Part shown: positions 44,769 through 54,440 of the stretch, one piece after another | Numbering within the stretch: the first letter of the stretch is position 1 | Layout of the letters: each line of letters starts with the position of its first letter | Source of the DNA: Lentimicrobiaceae bacterium | GTDB taxonomy: Bacteria > Bacteroidota > Bacteroidia > Bacteroidales > JAGONC01 | Reading direction: 5' to 3' | DNA length: 64,000 nt | Assembly (NCBI GenBank): GCA_017993235.1 | Contig: JAGONC010000013.1 | Coordinates: forward strand, 1 to 64,000 | Translations under genes and position numbers: made by a program | Notes under the pieces: model-generated | What the model was told of the DNA's origin: nothing | The model's input: the letters and a program-made list of their open reading frames with translations, nothing else | Database searches by the model: none

Positions 44769-46064
44769 TTATACGATCAGTTCACCCAACCGGTGCCGCC
44801 ACATGACAAAGCTATCTATGAAGGGAGAATTGACGTCTTCGTGCACGATCACATTGAAAATCAGGTCAGGGTCGTTCGGCGAGGTTCGGTATGCCTGTTT
44901 ATAGTGTTCCCGTCCGCTGTTACGGACCTGGTTGATCGCATCTTCCACCCGGCGGTACTGTAAAGCAAGCTCATCTTCGCCTTTCCCCGCGCTCCAGATG
45001 TAGGTGGCGTGGGAGTTCAGCAACTCCCACACAAAATGGTTCATGCGTTCACCTTCGATGGTGAACAGGAATCCAAAAAAGGGATGCAGCGTGAATTTGA
45101 GTTTAGAACGCATAACCTGTTTCTGCCCGGCCAGGTACTCAAGCTGTTTGCGGTTACGTACCTTCGACTTCTCAAGCAAAAATTTCAGGATTTCTTCTTC
45201 CGACTGGTTAAAAATATTTCCCTCCCGTTCATCAGCTGCAAATTCATCGAAGATATCATTGGAGGTGAACAATGACTTATCCACACTTCCGTGAAACGGT
45301 GGTTTGGTTATGCCCAACGTCCTGATATTCCGGATGCTGTCGATCAGATCCTCATTGATCCGGCTGATGATTTGCGATGTTGCTTCCGTATGGACAACTT
45401 TCCTGTTCTCCACGGTGATCCTGGCGCTGACATTGAATTTACGGGTTCCAAGTGCCTTCATAAAATAGCTTTTGATCAGTTCGAACTCCGGGAGGAGGAA
45501 ATCATTTCGGATCTTGAACCTGACCAGGTCACCAATACCTTCGACAGGGTGTTCAAACACAACATACCCCAGTTTAAACGCAGCGTCCTTAAAAGAAACC
45601 GTGAACTCGTTGTTGATGATTTCATGCGATGGGGTGGACCGAAAGAGGATATTGGCATGCCGGATGCGCTGTTGTTTGTTTTGAAGCAAGGGATTCCCAA
45701 CATCTTCCAGGGCTTCAGTGGTAGCTTCATCCAGCCGGGGCATTTCGGTCATGGCGTAACTGAGGCATTGTTTTAATGAAGGAACATCCACCAGCCCGGC
45801 GAATTCGATGAAATCAACGGCAGACCTCGGATGCTGAAACGAAAAAGCCTCCGTCTCCCTCAAAAAATAATCACTAACCCTGACCTTCAGGCAAAGGGAA
45901 TTTTTATCAAATTCCAGTTGTTCAACCTGCCAGAAGATGTTTCTTATCTGAGAAAATGCAATTTCTTCAACCGGCAGATTGGATTTTTCGACAGTGAGAA
46001 ACAGCTCGTGATTGAAATAAATTTTTCCTTTATGCAACCGGATTATGACTTTCTGGGCAGGCAT
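44769..46064 (-). CDS. Uncharacterised cytoplasmic protein
   Basis: A 431-residue protein without signal peptide or membrane segment, starting MPAQKVIIRLHKGKIYFNHE. It is rich in charged and aromatic residues, with an N-terminal roughly 100-residue beta-rich part, a linker (MTEMPRLDEATTEALEDVGN), a long basic middle (RFKIRNDFLLPEFELIKSYF, KFNVSARITVENRKVVH) and a C-terminal part with MNHFVWELLNSHATYIWSA and FIDSFVMWRHRLGELIV. I do not recognise the family and propose no function. It is the only intact non-exported gene in the protease island. Upstream lie a possible repeat scar and the sensor-kinase remnant, so it may have moved in or be a leftover of an older locus. Confidence 0.65.
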   Translation of the reverse strand: MPAQKVIIRLHKGKIYFNHELFLTVEKSNLPVEEIAFSQIRNIFWQVEQLEFDKNSLCLKVRVSDYFLRETEAFSFQHPRSAVDFIEFAGLVDVPSLKQCLSYAMTEMPRLDEATTEALEDVGNPLLQNKQQRIRHANILFRSTPSHEIINNEFTVSFKDAAFKLGYVVFEHPVEGIGDLVRFKIRNDFLLPEFELIKSYFMKALGTRKFNVSARITVENRKVVHTEATSQIISRINEDLIDSIRNIRTLGITKPPFHGSVDKSLFTSNDIFDEFAADEREGNIFNQSEEEILKFLLEKSKVRNRKQLEYLAGQKQVMRSKLKFTLHPFFGFLFTIEGERMNHFVWELLNSHATYIWSAGKGEDELALQYRRVEDAINQVRNSGREHYKQAYRTSPNDPDLIFNVIVHEDVNSPFIDSFVMWRHRLGELIV

Positions 46065-46138
46065 GGATGGATGCTGATTGCAATCTTTTTCACAAATTTC
46101 GATAATTTTCCATCAGCACCGAATACCAGACAGACAAT

Positions 46139-46188
46139 TTTATCGGTTACGGGGCTCCCGTCTACCGTACTGGCGTCCCTAAGGGACT
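46139..46188. repeat. Possible interspersed repeat with near-palindrome GTCCCTAAGGGAC
   Basis: GTCCCTAAGGGAC (46175-46187) is almost self-complementary, preceded by ATCGGTTACGGGGCTCCCGT. The words recall REP-like elements of Bacteroidota, by memory only. It directly abuts the stop of the kinase remnant. Only one copy is in the window. Confidence 0.3.
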
Positions 46189-46189
46189 G

Positions 46190-46673
46190 CTAGGAGGGTA
46201 ATTCGGGAATATAGACAACTACCCGGGTGCCTGAAGGAGTGCCTTCAGAATCATACAAATCAATGATCTCGTGACTGATATGGATCTTGTAGTATTCCCG
46301 GAAAGTCGTAAAAATGTTCCATGATCTTCAGCCGCATCCCGGTTGAATCTGCACTGAAAGCCCTGGCTGCTTCCCTGCCAATACCGTTGTCTTCGATCGT
46401 GATGATGTTCTGTTTATCTTTATTATCCATCGTTTCAACAGCATGCAGGAAAAGGGAATCCTCGCGTTACGTACAGGCATAAATCTCCAGGTATCCATCA
46501 TCATCCTGATCACCGAAGAATAGACGCTCGTGTTTTCTGGGGATCATCCCGCGGAAATTCTCCTGATCCCATAATCCGTTGTTGTGGTCATAGACACGGA
46601 TGGAATGGTGGACCAAGTTCGAAAACCTTTTCATGAAAGCCTCAGCTGGACGGAAGCTACCGCAAAGGCTGAA
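46190..46673 (-). pseudogene. Remnant of a sensor histidine kinase with an FG-GAP/VCBS-like piece
   Basis: Reading the minus strand from just after the stop of the BNR tail gives MKRFSNLVHHSIRVYDHNNG and IPRKHERLFFGDQDDDGYLE, an Asp-rich FG-GAP-like stretch, as far as EIYACT, then an in-frame TAA at 46467-46469. The same frame continues as REDSLFLHAVETMDNKD, then NIITIEDNGIGREAARAF, the N-box and G-box of a LytS-type HATPase. A one-base shift near 46300 is needed to go on to REYYKIHISHEIIDLYD and SGTRVVVYIPELPS, stop TAG at 46190. The final part matches the usual ends of Bacteroidota kinases that pair with LytTR regulators. The piece is too short for a working kinase, so internal deletion plus a stop and a frameshift are implied. 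Confidence 0.7.
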
Positions 46674-47480
46674 TTATTTCTGGATCATCAGCTTCCTGAC
46701 CACTTTTCCCTGGTCACTCTTTACATTCAGAAAATAGATTCCTTCACCCAATGTCGTCAGATCCAGTTTCATCTGATGCTGACCACTGATCCGGATGTTA
46801 TCCTGCTGATACACCTGTGTTCCCCTGGAATCCAGGATGAACAGGTCAAGCATAGCTGGTTTCGGCGAATTCAGTATCAGGTTAAATAAACCCTTTCCGG
46901 GATTCGGATAGAGGGTCACTCCCAGATCGTATTCGTTCTCATGGATTCCGGTGCAATCTTCAAAATAAACAGACCGGGTATCTTCTGAATAACATCCTTC
47001 TGCATCAGTGACACCAACGGAAATCACTTTTGTCCCTCCAATGCCCACTCCAGTCGTATCTATCGTGATGGTCCGGGATGTTTCACCGGTTGACCAAAGA
47101 TAGGTTGCACCAGGATTGCCGGCATCCAGTGTAAGTGTATGGTTATGGCAGATACTGGTGTCGTTTCCGATCGAGACCACAGGCAATGAATGGATCATCA
47201 CCTGGAAATCCGTACTTATCTGGCATCCGGTGGAGTCAATTGTTTCCATCACGGATAAGAACCCTGTTCCGGTGAGGCCCCAGTCAACGCTGATCTCAGA
47301 AACTTCCTGCCCCCCGGTGCTGTTTCCTCCTTCGATCGTCCATAAGTAGGAATGACCTTCCAGGGAAGGAGTGGAATAAAGAATCCCACTCTCATTCTCG
47401 CAGACAGAAGCATCCCCTGAGATGGAAGGCACTGGGAGCTCATGAACAGCTATTGTGATCACCTGCCAGGCATGGCACAT
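46674..47480 (-). pseudogene. C-terminal part of the BNR-repeat secreted protein, cut off by an in-frame TAG
   Basis: This 3' section is in the same frame as the BNR-repeat gene and is separated from it by one TAG codon (47496-47498) and five sense codons (TNGLT) before the first Met. It encodes two Ig/PKD-like domains (SISGDASVCENESGILYS, SIGNDTSICHNHTLTLDAG) and the type IX sorting tail (LYPNPGKGLFNLIL...GIYFLNVKSDQGKVVRKLMI). It has no signal peptide of its own, so alone it could not be exported. Restoring the single codon gives one continuous 1386-residue protein. Without this section the upstream product would lack its sorting tail and probably would not be secreted. Confidence 0.8.
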
Positions 47481-47495
47481 GGTCAGGCCGTTGGT

Positions 47496-50400
47496 CTACG
47501 TAGCTATCAGCCAGTTATCAGTTCCTGTTGTATCCCACAGGACCGTGATTTCGTTGGCATTCGGATCCGACTGGATGGTTCCTCCGCCGATTTCCCAGGA
47601 ATAGATATAGGATTCGAGGAGAGGTGTACTGTAATTGACCACCGCATTCTGACACACCGAGATAGGCCCGCTGATCTGCGGATCAGGAGTCTGAATAAAG
47701 GTTATGGTTATATCATCCACCATATCCTGACATGGATCGGCAGCGTAAGCCGTGAGCGTCAGTGTGACGGATTGACCATGCTCCTCAGGTGCGGGTATGT
47801 ATTCCGGCGTTAGCTCCGTGGCATTGACAAGGGTACCCGTCCCGGTGGTCGTCCAGAGAAGGCTGTCGTAATTTACAGCCATGGCTTCCTGAACAGTGAT
47901 GGGCTCGAGGCCACAGACTGCGATATCGGAGCCTGCATTCACAACGGGATTCAGGGTAAAGGAAAGGGTCATGGCATCGCTAACCGTGATATCCGGTCCG
48001 TAGGCGGTTAGCGTCAGATCGACCGATCCGGCAGCAACGTCTTCTGTGGCAGGACTGTATACAGGCATCAGGCTCGTTGGATCATCAAAGGTACCGGTAC
48101 CCGATGTTGTCCAGAGCAATGAATTGTACTTGGAGGCAGCGCCGCTCAGGGCATGAGGCGTGTTTTCGCACACCCGTGCATCCACACCTGCATTGGCTGA
48201 AGTGCGCAATCTGGCCGGAAAAACGACATAATCTATCCAGGCCTTATCCTGGCCACCGGTCATATACATATCCTTTGAATATACCCATTTGAATGAGTGC
48301 TCACCCGGCGTAACTGCAAAAGCCACCCTGCTCCAGTCATCATTACCCGACCACTGGTCCTGTAATACACCATCAATATAAAATGACAAAAAGTCATAGT
48401 CTGCCTCGGATGATACCTTTTTGTAAAATGAAATACTGTCATTGTACATGGCCTCATATTCAACCCTGAGCTCAGAAATTGAATTGTTGCCGATTAGTCC
48501 GGATACCGGACAATAAGTGCCTTCGTAGACATTCGATTCCGTCATGATCCACGGGGAATTGCCCCCGAAAGTCCAGTCGAAAGCTGAAAAATCTCCCGAT
48601 TCAAAATCATCCACGATCAACCCGATCTTTTGTACGAATGTCTGCTGTGCCGAATGGAATTCCGTAACGACATGGTAATCCAGCGTTGCAGCTGATCCAT
48701 TGAATGCATTTTCCGAGACCGTGATGTTAAACTGTGCTGAAACAGTTTCTCCCACTTCAAGGTTTCCCAGATCAGCAGTGGTTGTGTTCAGCGTAATTTC
48801 TGAGCTGGTGGTGGAAAGCGTTGCCACTGCATTATTGGCCGTATAATCCCCTGGGTTGGATGTGGAAATGATGATATCAACCGTTTCGCCCGGATCCAGG
48901 CGGCCGTTGTAGTTGCCGGAAGCATCGGAAACGGTCATCTGTCCTATTTTGATGGCCGGGGCGTGAGGCGTGATCTTGAAAATGCTCTGAAAGGTGCTGT
49001 CGTTTGCATCGGTTGCTGTCAGTAAAAATTCGATGTCCTCTCCGTCAGGTACGGACTGGCTTAGTGTCATCGCAAATGCTCCCTGCAGGAACTTCGTTTC
49101 TTCTACGCTGAAGTCTCCCAGATTTTCCTGGTCGTCGGTCAGGGTGACGAACGGATTATCCGTGGAGAGGATGGCATTAACGGATGAGGCGGGTTGATCC
49201 CCGATGTTTTCCATGGTAAGGTCAATCAGGATCGATTCACCGAAATCAGCCTGTCCGTTACCATTCCCCTGTGAGTCATCGATCTGGTGGGAAGCGTAGA
49301 TCAACCAGGGCTGGTTGGGAGGCGGACCGGTCTGGAACGGTGATACAAAAGCCATCACCTGCCCCATGCGGTTATCTGTCCAAACAGGATAAACCAAGCG
49401 GTTATTGGAGGATATGCCGAGGTAATCGCCCATATATCCTCCTGCCAGCCCTTCGACTGGTGCCGGTGTAAATGCAACATCACTGACCTTGAAATCTTCC
49501 CAGGTATCCCCGCCATCATTTGAAACCGCACAGAAGACCTCGCACTGTGAGTTGGAAACATTCCTGTCATCATAGAAGATAATGCTCAGCGTTCCGAATG
49601 CCGGATCACAGGTGATCCAGGGGAAGTAATGTTCGTTTCCTAGCCCAGCCGGGTCCTGGTTGATACGGATCGGATCCGACCAGGTCTCTCCTTCATCCGA
49701 TGATTTGATCATGTAAATATCGATATCGGGCCCTGCATTGATCCCTGGAATCCCAATATTGGTCCAAACCAGATACAGGTTACCCCGGTAGTCCCCGTCG
49801 CTGATATCGACGGCCATGGAGGGAAATGAATTTACGCGCATATCCTTGGAGGTTTCGCTTGTCCGTATACCCCGGATATTGGTGATGATCCGTGAGGCAG
49901 ATGAATAACTGGCCCCACCATCATACGATTTGGCAAATCCCATCGCCGTTTCGTCTGTCGGCCAATTATCATAAATGGTCCAGACGACATATATCTGTCC
50001 GTCGGGTCCGGTCTGGATATTCACGCCCTGGTTGTGGCTACCGGCATTAACGGCATGGCTGATACCCATGCGGCTGGAGTAACTCACCCCTCCGTCGGTT
50101 GAGCGCACGATCTCAATCTCATTTTCATTGGAACCACCCTGGAAGTTCGTCCAGGCTGAATACACATTTCCATTGTAGGGACTTGTGGGGCTGTTGTCCA
50201 CCCAGAGATGGTTCTTATCCAGGATATATCCTCCGCCTGCACACTGTACGGCGGTCCAGGTTTGTCCCTGATCCGTCGAATACGAAACTCCCTGGTCATA
50301 ATTGCTGTGTATGTACCCCACATAGTACCTTCCGTCACTGCTGATGGCAACGGAGGGATCGCCTGAATTCGTGCCACCGGCACCCTCAATTTCACCCTCC

Positions 50401-50834
50401 CATGTCTCTCCCCCGTCAAACGTGAAAAAGTCATTGGCACCGTAAAGTGCACTCACAGGATTGGTGGTGGAGTTGTTGGACTGCAGCACGTTCGTGTTAT
50501 CGTTGGGATTGACGAAAACGGAATTCTCACTCTGGGTGGAGTTTTGCTGGGTAAGGGGTTTGTCAGGAGAATCATCATACAGTACACTCCGTGAGGTGAT
50601 CCTGCTACCGGTATAGGTAGCCTGCTCGACGGGAATATGAGGTGCTACCAGCACATATCCCTTTTCAGCCATCTGTTTCCAGTAGGTCATGTTGTCGATC
50701 CGCGTATCGATCAGGTGTTCCTTTCCTTTGACGGCTTTGGGAAGGTGCCTGCCGGGCTGCATCTGGGCAATGAGAATGGCTGGGAAGAACGTCGCAAGGA
50801 TGATCAGGGTCAGATAAGGTAATCGCTGGCTCAT
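47496..50834 (-). CDS. BNR/Asp-box repeat secreted protein (sialidase-like propeller), truncated before its sorting domain
   Basis: 1112 residues up to an in-frame TAG. The signal is MSQRLPYLTLIILATFFPAI. The region about 130-530 is a beta-propeller with Asp-box repeats (YSTDQGQTWTA, STDGGVSYSS, SYDGGASYSS, SSDEGETWSD, SNDGGDTWED) as in sialidases and related glycosidases or lectins; no sialidase Arg triad can be judged safely. Then come two CARDB-like domains (GQADFGESILIDLTMENIGD, RLDPGETVDIIISTSNPGD), the jelly-roll module shared with the proteases (DFESGDFSAFDW to KAWIDYVVFPA) and two cysteine-containing Ig-like repeats. It is placed between C25 genes and built of the same parts. The stop removes the sorting tail encoded at 46674-47480. 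Confidence 0.85.
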   Translation of the reverse strand: MSQRLPYLTLIILATFFPAILIAQMQPGRHLPKAVKGKEHLIDTRIDNMTYWKQMAEKGYVLVAPHIPVEQATYTGSRITSRSVLYDDSPDKPLTQQNSTQSENSVFVNPNDNTNVLQSNNSTTNPVSALYGANDFFTFDGGETWEGEIEGAGGTNSGDPSVAISSDGRYYVGYIHSNYDQGVSYSTDQGQTWTAVQCAGGGYILDKNHLWVDNSPTSPYNGNVYSAWTNFQGGSNENEIEIVRSTDGGVSYSSRMGISHAVNAGSHNQGVNIQTGPDGQIYVVWTIYDNWPTDETAMGFAKSYDGGASYSSASRIITNIRGIRTSETSKDMRVNSFPSMAVDISDGDYRGNLYLVWTNIGIPGINAGPDIDIYMIKSSDEGETWSDPIRINQDPAGLGNEHYFPWITCDPAFGTLSIIFYDDRNVSNSQCEVFCAVSNDGGDTWEDFKVSDVAFTPAPVEGLAGGYMGDYLGISSNNRLVYPVWTDNRMGQVMAFVSPFQTGPPPNQPWLIYASHQIDDSQGNGNGQADFGESILIDLTMENIGDQPASSVNAILSTDNPFVTLTDDQENLGDFSVEETKFLQGAFAMTLSQSVPDGEDIEFLLTATDANDSTFQSIFKITPHAPAIKIGQMTVSDASGNYNGRLDPGETVDIIISTSNPGDYTANNAVATLSTTSSEITLNTTTADLGNLEVGETVSAQFNITVSENAFNGSAATLDYHVVTEFHSAQQTFVQKIGLIVDDFESGDFSAFDWTFGGNSPWIMTESNVYEGTYCPVSGLIGNNSISELRVEYEAMYNDSISFYKKVSSEADYDFLSFYIDGVLQDQWSGNDDWSRVAFAVTPGEHSFKWVYSKDMYMTGGQDKAWIDYVVFPARLRTSANAGVDARVCENTPHALSGAASKYNSLLWTTSGTGTFDDPTSLMPVYSPATEDVAAGSVDLTLTAYGPDITVSDAMTLSFTLNPVVNAGSDIAVCGLEPITVQEAMAVNYDSLLWTTTGTGTLVNATELTPEYIPAPEEHGQSVTLTLTAYAADPCQDMVDDITITFIQTPDPQISGPISVCQNAVVNYSTPLLESYIYSWEIGGGTIQSDPNANEITVLWDTTGTDNWLIAT

Positions 50835-50882
50835 GAATAAAATTTTTTAAGGATGATGTATTAGGATGATTTAAGCAAGATT

Positions 50883-53800
50883 CTATTGAGCTTTAATGAT
50901 TTTCCGGATATATGTACCTGCCCGGGTTTCGGCCCGCAGATAATAAACTCCCTGAACCAGACCATCCACATCCATGGAAATGGTTTCCGTACCCGATGCG
51001 GAAGCAGGCACGTAGGTCCGTTCAAGTATTGTTTGCCCGGTTGTGTTCAACAGAATGAAATGGACCGGGGATTCCTGATGGAATCCGTACTCCACAACCA
51101 GATAATCCCCGAAGGGATTCGGATAAATGGAAAAGTTGAATGAATCCGGGATTTCATCCACGGTAACAGGGCTATAGATGGGTGGGAATGACAGGTAATC
51201 GATCCAGGCACCATCTTCTCCGGAGCTTTCCATCATGTCTTTGGTGTATTTCCATTTAAAATTGTGCAATCCGGCAGTGACAGGGAAAGCAGCATAAGCC
51301 CAGCTTGTTTCGCCTGACCAGCTTCCCTTTTTCACATCATCAACATAAAACTCCAGAAAATCGTAGTCAGGTTCAGACGACACCCTGTAATGGAACCCAA
51401 TCGAGTCATCGGCAAGGACCTCAGTTGTAATGAATAGCTCCGAAGTCTCCAGGTCGCTGATCCCTCCTGATCGGGCGCAATAGACACCTTCAAAGGGATT
51501 GGCTTCGCTGATCACCCAGGGTGCATTTCCTCCAAACTGCCAGTTATGCCGCGTGAAATCACCGGTTTCAAAATCCTCTGTGATAACGCCTGTCTCAAGC
51601 TGATATTCCTTGTCCAGTTCATACTCACCGGAAGTCAGGCTGCATAACAGTTTTACAATACTGCCTGCCACAGCCGAGGGATCCAGGGTTACCTGATAGG
51701 AGGCCTGAACTGTCTCATATACACCGAGGGGACCGCTTTGAAAGAGTCCGTCATTGATCTCCAGGAGGGGATCGGTTGAGGTGATCAGCCCTGTGATATC
51801 GGTGCTGGCGCAATGGCCAATGTTGCCCGTTCTGATCAGCAGGAGAACAGTTTCACCGGGATCCAGCATACCGTTGCCGTTACCCAATTCCTGGTCGTTG
51901 ACACTGAGTTTGCCCAGGGTAAGCATGGGAGCGCAAAAGGTAATGGTAAAACCGGATATCCAGTTATCTTCTGCTGTCACTGCCAACTGGAAATCGACGG
52001 TGTACTGATCCGGAATATCGCTGGCGATCTCCAGTGCAAATCCATTCTCAACCGAGAGAGTTTCTCCGCCAGCGATCGTGCCGTAATTTTCCTCCGCATC
52101 GGTCAGCGTAATATAGGTTTCGTCGCAGGAGAGGATAGCCGAAACATTGGTAGCTGTCTGTTGCCCCAGGTTCGTGATGTCAATGCTTAAAAGAATGGAT
52201 TCGCCATACTCGGGGATTCCATTTCCGTTGCCATCAGCATCCCCGATCTGATGAGCTGCATAAACCACATAAGCTCCCTCATTTGGAATAATGGTGATGG
52301 GATAGGTGGCGGTGAGGCAGTTGTAGCCACTGATCACAAGCTGAGCATCCCCCGGTTCGGTGAACACCTGTTCGAAAGAAATGGTCGTATGCCCGGTCGC
52401 ATCGGTCATGCCAAGTCCGAAAAGAATGCCATCCTGAACCACCGCGCAGCGGATATCTTCCAAAGGTTCTTCCTCGTAGCTTACGGTTACCTCCATGGAG
52501 GTCTGGCCTACCGGCACAGTGGACTGATAGGTCACCTCCGGGGTAAAGGGTTCGTCGGTCCAGATGGGCATGGCGGTTTCCCCCAGCACGTTGCAATCAT
52601 AGAAACACCAGCGCAGCGCTCCCTCTTCCCATTGTCCCGGGGCGTTGACCCACGGGGAGGTCATGATGCGGGATTCCATGTGGGCCCGTCCAAGCCGGTT
52701 GAGCCTGTCATGATAAAGCGCATCCACAAACTCACGGTGCAGATGGGCCGACGGACCTTCGGTCTGCCCTTCGTTGAACCACCCGTACCGGGAATTTCCG
52801 ACAACAGCAGCGGCAAAGTTGTCGATCTTCACCATTTCTTCAAGGATACAGTCATTGTAGTCATATCCGCCGCAATCGCAGCCATGGGTGTATACCAGCG
52901 TGTAATTGTGATCGATGCCATTGACCTGTGAAAAGTTCGCGTTGGTGATATCCCAGTTGCTGAGCATCATCGTATAGGTCGTATTGGCATGACCCACATG
53001 ATGAACGAATGATTTTCCCTGGTTAATGCTTGCCAGGAGGGTTGAAGCTCCCCATGAAGAGTTCTCTTCATAGAGTTTTTCTATGTCCTGATCTTCCGGA
53101 ATACCATCGGTAGGATAGCCATTGTCTTCATGATATCCGATGAGAAGTTCAAGGTAATCGCTTCCATAGGTTTCGGGATTGTCATAAAGCCACTCCCCTG
53201 CAAGAAGAGGATTCCGAAGTTCGCCCGAAATGGGATTCTGCTGGTAGAACAGTACCTTGTGCAGCATTCTGTCAAGTTCAGCCTGACTGCCAAAGGGAAG
53301 CCGGGTCACGGCCACATCCGGCAGCAGATCATCTTCCCCGATCTCTCCCCAGCGGTTGTTTCCGTTATCATTCCATGTACCATCCAGACCCGAATAATAA
53401 AGGTCGGACGGTATATCATTGCTCTCATAAACGGAAGAAGACTGAACTGTGCAATAGAAACCCCTGTCGGGGATAAGCTCAACATCTCCTCCAAGAAGAA
53501 CATATTCAATTTCATGATCGGTGTATTCCTGGAGGATGCAGTTGCGGATCTTTTCCTGAAGATCCTGACCCGGGAAGTTCGCAGCGATAAATTCGGTAGT
53601 GATCACAGAAGATTCCAATCCGCAATCTAAATAATGCGACCTGAGTTCATCAAAACTTCCGGCAAATTGCTCAGGGGTGATGATCAGATAGGCATAGGTT
53701 TCGTCCCGCGTAATACCCGCAGGGTAAAAGGACAGATCCTCCTGATTCTGAATGAATTGCCGAAGGTATTCCCCGGTGGAGGCAGAAGAGGAAAGCAGGG

Positions 53801-54341
53801 TGAAAGCCTGCCTTGAGGAATTGCTCTGGTCGGTTTCAAGCCGGATGGTGACTTGCTGATAATAGCTGATCATTCCTGTGACAGGATTGTAAAAAACAGG
53901 TGTGAAAGCGCATAGCGCCACGGAATATCCTTTGAAAAACTCCGTTGTCAGCCTTCCGGCAGGATTTGAGGGATAAGGCTGATTCTGGGAATAGACCCGC
54001 TCATTTTTTATAAAAATACCCGATTTACCCCTGGAAATGGGTTGTACATATTGCTCGGGGTAGATCGGATAGGAACCCGGCAGGGTAATTTCGTCTTCGC
54101 CGGAAAATTCAATCGCGGTGGCTTCCTGACCGGGAGGAAGCAGGAGCCTGACAGCATAATAGGGGAGTACCGGCTCACCCGGCAGGCCGGAAAGATAACA
54201 ATCCTCAAAGGAGATCAGGTAATAGTCTCCTTTCTGAATGAGGGTATGGTTACTGAACGAATAGGTCTTTTCGATCGTGGCTGCCTGAAGGCCCGAAACG
54301 AATAAAAAGATCATGCCCAGGAGTGGAAATATCTTTTTCAT
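50883..54341 (-). CDS. Secreted C25 (gingipain-family) cysteine protease with type IX sorting domain
   Basis: A 1152-residue protein with signal MKKIFPLLGMIFLFVSGLQA. The propeptide-like region extends to about 205. The catalytic domain (about 210-620) has IEYVLLGGDVELIPDRGFY, His-451 in FVHHVGHANTTYTM and Cys-488 in VYTHGCDCGGYDY. It is closest in plan to the 40644-44618 protease and not to the RgpB-like one. Then follow two CARDB-like domains (GIPEYGESILLSIDITNLGQ, MLDPGETVLLLIRTGNIGH), the jelly-roll (FETGDFTRHNWQF to GAWIDYLSFPP) and a sorting tail (IYPNPFGDYLVVEYG...GVYYLRAE...YIRKIIKAQ). It lacks the cysteine-containing Ig-like repeats. It lies 48 bases upstream of the BNR gene, so the two may share a transcript. 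Confidence 0.9.
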   Translation of the reverse strand: MKKIFPLLGMIFLFVSGLQAATIEKTYSFSNHTLIQKGDYYLISFEDCYLSGLPGEPVLPYYAVRLLLPPGQEATAIEFSGEDEITLPGSYPIYPEQYVQPISRGKSGIFIKNERVYSQNQPYPSNPAGRLTTEFFKGYSVALCAFTPVFYNPVTGMISYYQQVTIRLETDQSNSSRQAFTLLSSSASTGEYLRQFIQNQEDLSFYPAGITRDETYAYLIITPEQFAGSFDELRSHYLDCGLESSVITTEFIAANFPGQDLQEKIRNCILQEYTDHEIEYVLLGGDVELIPDRGFYCTVQSSSVYESNDIPSDLYYSGLDGTWNDNGNNRWGEIGEDDLLPDVAVTRLPFGSQAELDRMLHKVLFYQQNPISGELRNPLLAGEWLYDNPETYGSDYLELLIGYHEDNGYPTDGIPEDQDIEKLYEENSSWGASTLLASINQGKSFVHHVGHANTTYTMMLSNWDITNANFSQVNGIDHNYTLVYTHGCDCGGYDYNDCILEEMVKIDNFAAAVVGNSRYGWFNEGQTEGPSAHLHREFVDALYHDRLNRLGRAHMESRIMTSPWVNAPGQWEEGALRWCFYDCNVLGETAMPIWTDEPFTPEVTYQSTVPVGQTSMEVTVSYEEEPLEDIRCAVVQDGILFGLGMTDATGHTTISFEQVFTEPGDAQLVISGYNCLTATYPITIIPNEGAYVVYAAHQIGDADGNGNGIPEYGESILLSIDITNLGQQTATNVSAILSCDETYITLTDAEENYGTIAGGETLSVENGFALEIASDIPDQYTVDFQLAVTAEDNWISGFTITFCAPMLTLGKLSVNDQELGNGNGMLDPGETVLLLIRTGNIGHCASTDITGLITSTDPLLEINDGLFQSGPLGVYETVQASYQVTLDPSAVAGSIVKLLCSLTSGEYELDKEYQLETGVITEDFETGDFTRHNWQFGGNAPWVISEANPFEGVYCARSGGISDLETSELFITTEVLADDSIGFHYRVSSEPDYDFLEFYVDDVKKGSWSGETSWAYAAFPVTAGLHNFKWKYTKDMMESSGEDGAWIDYLSFPPIYSPVTVDEIPDSFNFSIYPNPFGDYLVVEYGFHQESPVHFILLNTTGQTILERTYVPASASGTETISMDVDGLVQGVYYLRAETRAGTYIRKIIKAQ

Positions 54342-54363
54342 GGTGGAGGTGTAGGAATTCGCG

Positions 54364-54371
54364 CAAAGGTA
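54364..54371 (-). promoter_or_regulatory. Probable promoter -7 box of a C25 protease gene
   Basis: TACCTTTG on the minus strand fits TAnnTTTG, 22 bases before the first codon and just after the terminator of the upstream gene. No -33 TTG is seen. Confidence 0.5.
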
Positions 54372-54385
54372 ACATTTTAACGAAT

Positions 54386-54420
54386 AAAAAAAGGCTGTCG
54401 GTCAATGACAGCCTCTTTTT
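54386..54420 (-). terminator. Strong terminator after the Omp28-like gene
   Basis: GGCTGTC (54393-54399) and GACAGCC (54407-54413) enclose GGTCAAT, with A-runs before and T-runs after on both strands. It starts about 20 bases after the stop at 54441. Confidence 0.88.
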
Positions 54421-54440
54421 AAAAATGAACCAATCCATTT

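Noticed and set aside
46464..47498. Both nonsense codons (46467 and 47496) fall in the hexamer TACGTA, suggesting a motif-linked base-calling error
   Set aside because: TACGTA also occurs in intact genes here (for example near 448, 28034 and 34725) without harm; two cases are too few.
46674..50834. TAG recoded as a sense codon
   Set aside because: Other intact genes in the window end with TAG, for example at 13598 and 14179.
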